Origin: Talinum fruticosum
Taxonomy: Eukaryota > Streptophyta > Magnoliopsida > Caryophyllales > Talinaceae
Direction: 5' to 3'
Length of the DNA stretch: 64,000 nucleotides
Assembly: GCA_021018815.1 (NCBI GenBank)
Contig: JAITYX010000086.1
Coordinates: 1,798,001 to 1,862,000, forward strand
The stretch's first letter is position 1. Each line of letters opens with the position of its first letter. The notes beneath the pieces are model-generated. The model ran no database searches. It was not told where the DNA came from and was given only the letters and a program-made list of their open reading frames with translations. Below, in pieces: positions 11,276 through 19,749 of this stretch. The translations under genes and the position numbers were made by a program.

Positions 11276-11835
11276 TTTATTTTGTTTTTTGTTAGTTTTT
11301 CTTTGCTAAAAACCGACTTTCGATTCCCTTTTAATTTATTTCTTCTAGATTTGCTTCTCGGTTATTTCTGATTGAACAATAAGAAAAATAGGATATGGAT
11401 CTGCCAAGCTAAGCTAGAGGCCGAGGCTAACTGTCTTAGCCTCGGTCCCCGGCTGGTGCCGGCCACCACTGGGTGCAGATTGCCGCCGCACCAAGCGGTT
11501 AGTAGGCGGAGCTCGAGTCCAAAATGGTGTTTCCACACTAGTTTGGCCCTAAAGCCTCATAGCGTAGAAACAATAACCCTATCTTTCTTTATCTTTTACT
11601 TAAGAAATAATATCCCAGGACTTCGAAAATAATTTCCTAAATAAAATAATTAATAAAATCGCCATTCAAAGTTTATTTAATTCGCTTTAAATTAAAGTTA
11701 ATAAAATTCGAAAATCTTAATAAAATGTTTATCCCCACATTTCAAAGTGATCTTTCAAAACACTAAATCATTCTTTAAAGCCTTCTAAAAACTACGCCAA
11801 ACATTCGTGGGGAAGCTCGATCCTGGGTGGGTCCA
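11276..11835 (+). repeat. Element A 5' LTR, 3'-terminal part
   Basis: This stretch matches both 16390-16640 in the 3' LTR of A and, inverted, the region near 33250-32690 in B's 5' LTR. Shared landmarks include the TTTGTTAGTTTTTCTTT block and the later AAATAATATCCCAGGACTT segment. The LTR start, with promoter, is missing at the 11275/11276 junction. The end is approximate because the PBS region has diverged. Confidence 0.7.
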
Positions 11836-11837
11836 TT

Positions 11838-12235
11838 CTTTCATCTCAAATAGGTGAATCCATTCTTTCATTAGCCAAAAATAAATTTCATCTTAAAATA
11901 GGTGAGTCCATATTTGCATATCTTTTTGCATTTAGCCAAAGTCAAAATCATCTCAAATTAGGTGAGTCCAATCTTGTATTTCCTTTTTCATTAGCCAAAA
12001 ATAAAAATCATCTCAATTAAGGTGAGTGCATTCACTTCATTAGCCAAAATCAAAATCATATCAATATAGGTGAGTCCATTCATTTCTTGCCTTTATTAGC
12101 CAAAAATAAATTCATCCTAATTAAGGTGTCTATTCATTTTATTCTTGTATTAGCCAAAATTCAATTCATCTCTACTTAGGAGAGTCTTTGTTTGCATTTA
12201 ACCAAATTAAATTCGTCTCAATCTAAGGGATTCCA
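11838..12235 (+). repeat. Leader tandem repeats of element A
   Basis: About eight degenerate units of roughly 45-65 bp share the core ATTAGCCAAAAATAAA ... TCATCTCAAATTAGGTGAGTCC. The same unit, inverted, occurs in the leader of element B (31640-31930), so it is a family feature of the untranslated region between LTR and gag. Confidence 0.8.
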
Positions 12236-12860
12236 TTGGCATCATTGCATTTCACTTTGATCAGTTGCATTCTTTATGTGCATCCGAATAAAAAAGCATA
12301 TCATTTCCTTTCATCTTAAGTCGTTCCTCGGGTCAAGCACTTAAGCCTCATCTCCCCTAAAAATTTTTACGAGCCAATTCCGAGCACATACTCTTTTGGG
12401 ATACGAGGATAGGTAATCCAACTCAAATCCGAACCCCGGCTCAAAGGGGTTAAGAAATAGGAAGTCCGTTACAAAACCGGTACGGTCGACACCGATATGT
12501 CCCACATTAGTATGTACCATACCAGTACGTCCTTCATCTTTACTTGTGACACTAGTGTGTCATCCAAGGTCTAAACACAATTCTCCCCTAAAAATTGCCA
12601 ACCAGCCATAGCAAACCCCTATCATGACCTTGATCAAAGAGTCTCATTGCTAAAGTAGAAGCCAAGATTGAGGCTTAGGATAAAAGATTAAGTCAATAGC
12701 AGAAACCCTCAATCTAATACGCAAGGAACTAGAGAAGAAATCAAAGTCCAAAGAGAAATCAAAAGAAGGAGAATCTCGCCCTAAACCCCAACCTCGGTCG
12801 GATCCACGAGTAGATTAAATAGAGAAGGCTGCTGTGAGAGTTATAAATGTTCAATCACTA
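12236..12860 (+). other. Element A untranslated leader upstream of gag
   Basis: The sequence continues from the tandem repeats to the gag remnant. No coding frame is seen. Short phrases repeat (ACCGGTACG, ACCAGTACG, ACTAGTGTGTC near 12475-12565), perhaps relics of another small repeat. Confidence 0.5.
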
Positions 12861-13560
12861 CTATCTAGCCTAGAGATTCACTTTAATGCCTAAACGAAAA
12901 TTGCCTCCAAAATTCACCATGCTAGACATCAAGTTCACTGAACCGAGAACCCTCACCACTATGTGAGGAACTTTGTAGAGGCAACGACTTTAAAGAATGT
13001 ACAAGAGGACACATACCATGTCATCTTCCCATGGACATTTGACACATACGTCATGAAGTGGTACAATGTCTGTCGACCCACACAAGGTCAAAAACTGGAA
13101 GGATCTTTGTCGAGAGTTCATACATTAATACTCCTACAATACTGATTTACCGGTTACTCGTTGGGATCTAGAACCGATCAAACAAGGAGATGATAAAAGC
13201 TTCACCAACTTCCTTACTCGCATGACGGCAAAGGCTACCCATATGACTGATCGACCATCCGAGAAGGATTAAGTTAGAATCATTATCAAGAATGCATTTA
13301 AGATACTCGACATGTCTATCAGCAACACCTGAAGTTCTTACCTATCATGGATTTCAAAGCACTTCGAGATACTCGGCATGTTCATAAAAGAAGAACAAGT
13401 TTCAACCCGCTAGAAGATCATCCAATGAGCCCATCACTCATCAAGTATGCTAATAAAGCTTGCTTTTTCCCTTTTCCATATCCATTATATGTTTATTTCC
13501 TTTTCCTGTCTTCCAAAAATAAAAAATAAAAAAAACAACACAAATCACTACTTCCTTTTT
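12860..13560 (+). pseudogene. Element A gag remnant
   Basis: In one frame 12940-13070 reads ENPHHYVRNF ... QEDTYHVIFPWTFDTYVMKW, nearly identical to the gag of element B (30800-30720 on the minus strand). Further decayed gag sequence runs to about 13330, including a block like B's DRPSEKDQVRIIVKN. Stops occur throughout. Gag would form the virus-like particle in the cytoplasm. Here only a fragment survives, and no zinc knuckle or protease follows. Confidence 0.75.
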
Positions 13561-14397
13561 TGAACTACAAAGGCCCGCTTCTGCTATAGCGGATATGTAG
13601 GAACTCCATGAGGTCCGGCCCCAAGCCTTATCTTGATCCTAATTCTAATTTCCAATTTCCCAAAATTAAAGCCACCTTGCCTTACTTAGAGGACCAGAAG
13701 TCAATCAAGAAGTATGTTAATCTGATTTAGCACCAAACCGTTAGGTTCACGGTCCGCCAACAACGAATACATCACAATCCGAGCAGACCTACCCTTCTTT
13801 AGGTCTGTACTTTAGTGAGTGGGGGCTAACGTGCAATTTTTTCTTTGTCTTTTTGAATTTTTTGCATCATCTTAATAAAAGAATGCATTTGTTTTTAGAA
13901 TAGAGTCTTGCATTCATCTCCTTTGCATGAGTGAAACTCCTAAAAACACAAAAATTAAATAACAAAGCACCCTACATGGAATTATTCAATTAAGCAACAT
14001 CAAGCAATCAAGTAGCATCAAGCATCGGATCAACATCACGAAGGTCACCATCACCGTCATCTTCGAAGAGGATCTTCCATGCCATCAACTAATCGAAGCT
14101 CACCAACTCTCCAACATTCAAGAGGAACTAGACACAAGCACCCAATAAGAATGTGGGGGCTCATGATTAAAAGGGTCATACAACCACAACAACTCCAAGA
14201 ATACTTAAGAGAAGACACAAATCTTCTACCATATAAACGAAGGAGCTATTAGCACACAAACTAAAAGCTCAAAGCATAGAATGAGGCACATAACCTCATG
14301 GAACATCATATTTTCAAGGAAGAATTCCCTAGATTTCAGGTCGTCCAACAACTAAGTCTAGATAAGAATTTCTACATAAAGCTAAGCGAGTGTCTAA
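13561..14397 (+). other. Element A 3' non-coding region
   Basis: This runs from the end of gag to the minisatellite. It contains a purine-rich GAGTGGGGGCTAAC block near 13815 followed by a TTTTTTGCATCAT / ATAAAAGAATGC segment. The inverse of the latter is found at about 22370-22440 in element B, so this is conserved 3' region. No coding frame is convincing. Confidence 0.55.
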
Positions 14398-14409
14398 ACC
14401 TTTACCCAA

Positions 14410-14800
14410 GTAGCGGTCAAGGTTCGGACACATCCTAGTCGAGTGTCATGCCCAACAGAGATCAAGGTTCGGACACATCCTCGTCGAGCTTCGAGCCTAG
14501 TAGCGGTCAAGGTTCAAACAACCCCGTCGAGCTTCGGGCCCAACAGGTAGTGAAGGTTCAAACACTTCCGTCAAGCTTCGGACGCAACAACGGTAAAAGT
14601 TTAGACACCCCCGTCGAGTCTCGGGCCCAATAGTAGTTAAGGTTCGGACACAACCCATCGAGCGTCGGGCCCAACCGCGATCAAGGTTCGGACACATCAT
14701 CATCGAGCTTCGAGCCTAACCGTGGTTAAGGTTCGGATGTCCCTTAATTAAACTTTAGGCCCAACAACGGTCAAAGTTCACACATAACACCAAGACTTCA
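14410..14800 (+). repeat. 45-bp minisatellite in element A
   Basis: About nine degenerate copies of a 42-45-bp unit are present, with the core CAAGGTTCGGACACATCC ... GTCGAGCTTCGGGCCCAAC. Successive GGTTC cores start near 14421, 14466, 14511, 14555, 14599, 14641, 14685, 14730 and 14775. The array lies between gag and the 3' LTR. Short ORFs on both strands are by-products of the repeat. Confidence 0.9.
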
Positions 14801-15057
14801 GGACCTCCCTATGGCCAAGTCAAGGAAACACGTTCCAAACGATCTTGCTACTGGACCATCTCCAGGTAACACTTAAAAATATTCACATTCGATTATTAGC
14901 TAACAAAACTATTAGTGCGAGAAAATTTCAGCCAAGCTTCGGACCATGTATGCGGTCAAGTTTAGGCCTCCCATTCGAGATTTAGGAAATTAATCAAACC
15001 AAGCTCAGGATACTCCGCCGAACTTTAGATCTAAGAAATGGTCAAGTTCAAGCAAGT

Positions 15058-16670
15058 AAACCACAAAGAACCTCCTCTCCTCAAGCACCACAAAAATAAC
15101 CTTTTGCCTTAGATCGATCAAAAATCCCCTTTTCTTTTGGATGGACCAAGATCGGGCCAAGCCTTCGAGTCAATCGAAGTCCGGTGCCTCGTATGGGAAA
15201 TTCTCGGCTCGGAATTCTGAATTTTGCTTTTGTCCAAGCGGAAATGGAGTCGAAGACCTCCAAGACGACGTTAGACGTTGTACTTCATGATCAAAAACAT
15301 CAAAGTGTTGCATTTTGGCTTCAAAACAGTCCACCCAAGTCTAGGAGCATAGATCCTCAACAAAACCGAAACCTACCTAAAAAAACACCGCCAAAAATTA
15401 AAAGTTTCCATTTTTGGAAAGTAGCTATGGTCGGCGTCCCCTACAGCTTATTCCACCTCAAAACATCTGCGTTCCAGCTTGGAGAATCCCGAGGTAGCAC
15501 GGAAGGGCGCAAAACCCTAGAAAGCCTCTTGTGGTCGACGTTCCCTAAGCATTTTATCTAGTTCTTGTCCCGGTTCTATCCGGTTTAATCTTATGATTAG
15601 CTTGGCCCAATTTTGCTGCTGCTTTTGGATAGCTGGTCAAGCTAACCGTAGCTCATTTCCTTGACCTAACCTCTCCATATAAATAAAGATCCTTGGCTCT
15701 TATTCTCCCAATGCCTCATCCCTCAATGTTACTAGTTGAAATTCGCCTAAGAGCTACTCGAATACTCCATTTTGTATTATGATCTCTTAGTCCCTTTTCA
15801 ACCTATTCATATTCTATTCCTCACTCCTACTATATCCGAACTCGAGACATCCATCAATCACACATCTACCAACCTATCTCCACAAAATACTCACAAAAGC
15901 CCCTTCAATTCACCATTATCGCATCAATCGATCCAGATTCGAGATTCAAATCAGCAGGTGGGACAAGTTGAGGGCACGGATTCAATCCTCATAATATTTT
16001 TTTCATGCTTTTATCGTTGTTCGTATTGTGGACTTGAGATGTAATCGCATTTAAATTCTTCCCCGCCCGATGTAATATTTTAATTTTTCGTTTTCTATTC
16101 TTTCCTCTTTCTTTTTTTCGCTTTCGCTTTCTTTATCTTTTTTGTTTCTTTCTTTATCGTTTCTATTACTATGCTTTCGTTGCTTTAATTTCCATATTTA
16201 ATATGTTGTGTGCTTGTGTCTTGTACATTATTTTAATTCACTACTTGAATGAGTAATGGCCGTCTTCGGACGAGGAAAACGAAAGGGTTTATCCCTACAT
16301 TTTGTACCCTTACCCCTGAATCCGATTCTCGATTCAAAGACCAATGGAGTCATTTTTATCCTTTTTAGTCTTAGTTTCCCATACTAAGATTAGAAGAGAA
16401 AATTTTATTTTGTTTTTGTTAGTTTTTCTTTCCTAAAAACTGACTGGCAACTCCCTTTTAATTTATTTCTTCTATATCTCGCTTCTCGGTTATTTGTGAT
16501 TGAACAATAAGAAAAATACGATATGGATCTGGCAAGCCGGGCCGGAGGCCGAGGCCGACTATCTCATCCTCGGTCCCTAGCCGCGCCGGCCACCACTAGG
16601 TGCGAGGTTGCCGCTTGCACCGAGGGGTTAGTAGACGAGGTTCCGTTTAGCGAGTGTGGTGTTTCGAAAG
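15058..16670 (+). repeat. Element A 3' LTR, both ends truncated
   Basis: It is colinear with B's 5' LTR in reverse. It shares the AAACCACAAAGAACC block at 15058, a TATAAATA box (15678-15685), a GTGGGACAAGTTGAGGGC block near 15960 and the CCCGATGTAA block near 16065, then the TTTGTTAGTTTTTCTTT segment. About 150-200 bp at the start are missing or diverged. The end is cut at about 16670 by inverted LTR sequence. A 125-codon ORF at 15184-15561 lies inside the LTR and is not a gene. Confidence 0.8.
15678..15685 (+). promoter_or_regulatory. TATA box of element A 3' LTR
   Basis: TATAAATA is found at the same LTR position as in both B LTR copies (34045-34052 and 16827-16834 on the minus strand). 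Confidence 0.65.
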
Positions 16671-16674
16671 AGGC

Positions 16675-17487
16675 TTTTAAGGTTACTTTTCAGCTGAGTA
16701 ACGTTTAAGGAAGGCTATTCTTATCTTAGATCAACGAGTGTAACGTTAAGGAAATAACTTCACAACTTTGTTCGAGTAGTGTGAAGCTAAGGGATAAGTC
16801 GTGTGGAAATGAGAGATCAAGCTCTCTATTTATAAGGAGAGGCCTAGCTCACAATGACCTAGAGTTTGCTCGCGAGCAAGCCGTCCAAAGTTGAATGAAA
16901 TTAACAACAAAAATCGAGGCTAAAATGAAGTGATAAGACTGGATTGAACCGGATAGAATCACGATCGGGGCGCCGGCCACCCTGTGATGCCTTAGGGTTC
17001 TTCCGCCCTACCGTGCTGCAAAGGGAGTCTCTAGGCCAAAACGCAGCGTTTCAAGTGAAATAACCCAGGATAGGGACGCCGCCCATGACATCGTATGGAG
17101 CAAAATGCAGCACTTTGATGCTTATGATCATGAAATGCAGCGCCTAACGTCGTCCCGAGGTCTTCACCTCCGTGTCCGGTTGGACAAAAATGGAAAGTGA
17201 AATTCTTAGACTGGAATTTCCCATAAGTGGCACCGAACATCCGCCGACTCTAGAGGTTTGCCCGACACTTGGACCATCCGAAAGAAAAGGGATTTTTGGA
17301 CCGACCCAAGGCAAAAGGCTATTTATTTGGTGTTGGGGGTTCTTTGTGGTTTATCGGCTTCGTCGCACCAATCGGGCATAGATCATGATCCAAATCCTCA
17401 AACAGGACTTGGGATCTCATCATCGGGCCAACAATATAAATTACAGAAATAAAAGAGATATGGGACGACACATTTTAGGTGTCTATA
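16675..17487 (-). repeat. Element B 3' LTR, first 0.8 kb
   Basis: On the minus strand it starts TATAGACACCTAAAA at 17487 (TGTAGACACC in the 5' LTR) and runs colinear with 34732-33890: TATAAATA box, the GGCGCCGGCCACC block, the ATGCAGCGCCTAAC block. It stops at about 16675 where plus-oriented LTR sequence of element A begins. Confidence 0.8.
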
Positions 17488-17505
17488 ATTAGCCTCCACT
17501 TTGAC
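17488..17505 (-). other. Element B polypurine tract
   Basis: On the minus strand AAAGTGGAGGCTAAT directly precedes the LTR start TATAGACACC. This is a PPT-type primer site of the Tat form (G-rich, ending in GGCTAAT). It fixes the inner edge of the 3' LTR. Confidence 0.6.
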
Positions 17506-17567
17506 CGAGTCCGAAAGACAAAGAGTCAAAGTAGACACTAATGGATACTTACCTCGATTTTGTGCAT

Positions 17568-19110
17568 TGTGAAGACTCGGACATCTGCTCTATATCTTTC
17601 CGGGTCATGCAAAAGGAATCAGGTATAACGATGTCATTTATATAGAGTTTTGATTCCAAGGCATTCTCTCGTGTCTCGTAAAAATACTTGAGTTAAAAAG
17701 TATCTTTTCTATGCGATTCGGCCTTCACTTATCTCTTTAATCGCTTTCGGTTAGCGACTCGGAAAACTTGTTCTTTATTCCGAGTCCACTCTCACTCGAG
17801 AATCGACTTGTGGTTATTTACTCTATTTTGCAAAGTCGGCATTCGTAGCTCTTTTCATGCTTAGTCTACATCAAGTGTTTCTCACTCGATATTTGTTATA
17901 GAACTTGATTCTTTGCTTAAGACTAAGTCTTATGGAACTCCGAGTATCATGGATATTAGACTCGGAATATTCCATTTCTTTTCGACTCGGATAATCTGTT
18001 GGTTAATTTTTATAATTATTCTATTATCTCGTGTCTAACCTTGGACCAAAGTATTTTATACTTTGAGAACCGAAGGTGTTTTACTTTTGTAGGTTATTCA
18101 ATCGAGGATATCTTTTCAAACTACAAAAGTAGCCGAGCTCGAACGTCAAATCACCAGCAGAGATGGCTTTTCACCTTTCCTGCTCTAGTCCCGGAAGATT
18201 GTGTCGAAGCCGTCCGCTTCCATATCCGGAAAACTGGAACGCTAAGCCTAACGGTGGTTTCCACCTCATTTTTCAAGACACAACCGATGGTTTTGGGACT
18301 TCCAAGAGAGTTAAACCATTGTCCAACGTCCATATTTCAACGGATACTTTCCGAGTGACTCGGAAAGCCTTTTACAACGGTCACGAGAGGACTCTCGGTC
18401 AGCGAGATAAAGATAACGGCTACTCTGCCTGGTCATCTATAAAAGGAAGCCACTTCACAAGACTTGAAGAAGAGCGGAACATATTGTCAATACTCCAACT
18501 TGAACAAAGTTATTGTATTTACTTTCAATCTTCAACTTACAACTCCCACTCTGTAATTCATTACTTTCGAGTTGTAAGGTCTTGTACTAAGTTACAAACA
18601 CTTCTTACATTCTTTGTAAGGTCCCTTGACTAAGCTGTAAGGGTTAACTCAGCTTAGTTGTCCCTAAGCTGTAAGGGTTATCTCAGCTAGGAAGTACTAG
18701 ATCGGATAAGGGAATTTCGAATCTAGGAAAACTTGTATAGAGTTGTCTAAGGGAGCAACTCGGGTTCTCATCAAGTTCACGGTATTTTGTGGACTCAAAA
18801 TAGTGGATTTGACTTCGTGTCCTGGATTGACACGGGCCGTGGTTTTCTGCCCCGGGAGGGTTTCCACGTAAATTCTCCGTGTTCTATTTCGAGTTCATTC
18901 TAGACTCGGACAGCCCTGCTGAACGTGTTTACTACGATTCATTACATTCCGAGTCCAATATTTTCGACCCCTTGCTTAGACTCGGAATCTGTCTTTGACT
19001 CTTCTCTGTCAAAAGGTGTGTGCTTTCGGAAAGAATTTTTCATCACCCTATTCACCCCCTCTAGGGTGACTCGGACTCTCCCGAGCAAACCTTCACATTG
19101 CTTCGAGCGT
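17568..19110 (+). mobile_element. Copia (SIRE-type) LTR with adjoining PBS, truncated insertion in element B
   Basis: It starts TGTGAAGACTCGGACATCTG and ends ...CTTCA at 19095 (1528 bp), followed by a decayed initiator-Met PBS (TTGCTTCGAGCG, 19099-19110). It matches the LTRs of element E: start block, TATA region (TATAAAA at 18438-18444), the TTGTATT..TTTCAATCTTC..ACTTACAACTC block, and the CATCACCCTATTCACCCCCT block before the end. It has the fullest LTR of this family in the window. Nothing of gag follows, so the element is truncated after the PBS. Multiple ORFs within it are spurious. Confidence 0.75.
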
Positions 19111-19620
19111 TGATTGTTATGTAGCATCCGGAATTGGTTGCCGTCAAACTTAAACTCCGAGACAGGGCTTGGACTTGATCGTGATGCATGCGTTTTGAAG
19201 CCCGGTAAGAGGATCCCAAGCTTGGCTTGACCAGAGCCGAAGCTTGGTAAATTTTGATGTTGAAACTTTAATCGTCCTCGATCTGAAGCTTAGCTTGACA
19301 ATCTATCGTACTAACATGCTTGTAAGTAGATAATCATACTCGACAAAATTTTAGTGTTTACATGAGTAATTCAGTCAAAAACTGACTGAAAATTTGATGT
19401 AGAAAGCTGACTTGGTGGGTCCAAAAGCTCCCACTTGAATGAATATGGAACCAAACATCCACTTGCATACTTGATGAGACTTCACAAGCTACCTTATTAG
19501 CTACGGCTACAAAGTCGACGTTGACGGGACACCACCTCTCCTTTGTCCCGGATTCTCTTGGTCTCCTTTGTTTTTTTGACTCTTATCTTGTATGCTTGGC
19601 TTGCCTTGGTTAAATGGGTC

Positions 19621-19628
19621 TATAAAAG
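19621..19628 (+). promoter_or_regulatory. TATA box of the PMD gene
   Basis: TATAAAAG lies about 129 bp upstream of the first ATG at 19750 and is followed by a pyrimidine-rich leader. The promoter faces plus, opposite to element B. Confidence 0.6.
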
Positions 19629-19749
19629 GGGAGCTAAGTGTGTTCATTTGGCACACGTCACTTATGCCTCTCTTGCTTTCTAGTTTTTCTTCTTGTATTC
19701 TTACTTTGCACTTGTTGAAAACTAGTTGGTATTTAAAGCCTTCTCTTCA

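Larger units (their letters stand above)
11276..16674 (+). mobile_element. Element A: Tat/Ogre-type gypsy derivative without pol, truncated
   Basis: It consists of the last part of a 5' LTR (11276 to about 11835), a leader with tandem repeats, a decayed gag fragment, a 3' non-coding region with a 45-bp minisatellite, and a 3' LTR that begins recognisably at 15058. Its LTR and gag sequences match element B in inverted orientation. No RT, RNase H or integrase reading can be found between gag and the 3' region, so it is an internally deleted, non-autonomous or decayed copy. Its left end is cut at the junction with element C protease. Its right end is cut where B's 3' LTR begins. Confidence 0.75.

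Noticed and set aside
11838..12235. Possible CRISPR-like array
   Set aside because: Units are degenerate without constant repeats and unique spacers, and the same array lies in the leader of a second Tat element in a plant genome.
15184..15561. 125-codon plus-strand ORF
   Set aside because: It lies wholly within the 3' LTR of element A, and the aligned stretch of B's LTR has no such frame.
18163..18633. 156-codon plus-strand ORF
   Set aside because: It is inside the copia LTR at 17568-19095, overlapping its TATA box. Equivalent sequence in the E LTR is not open.
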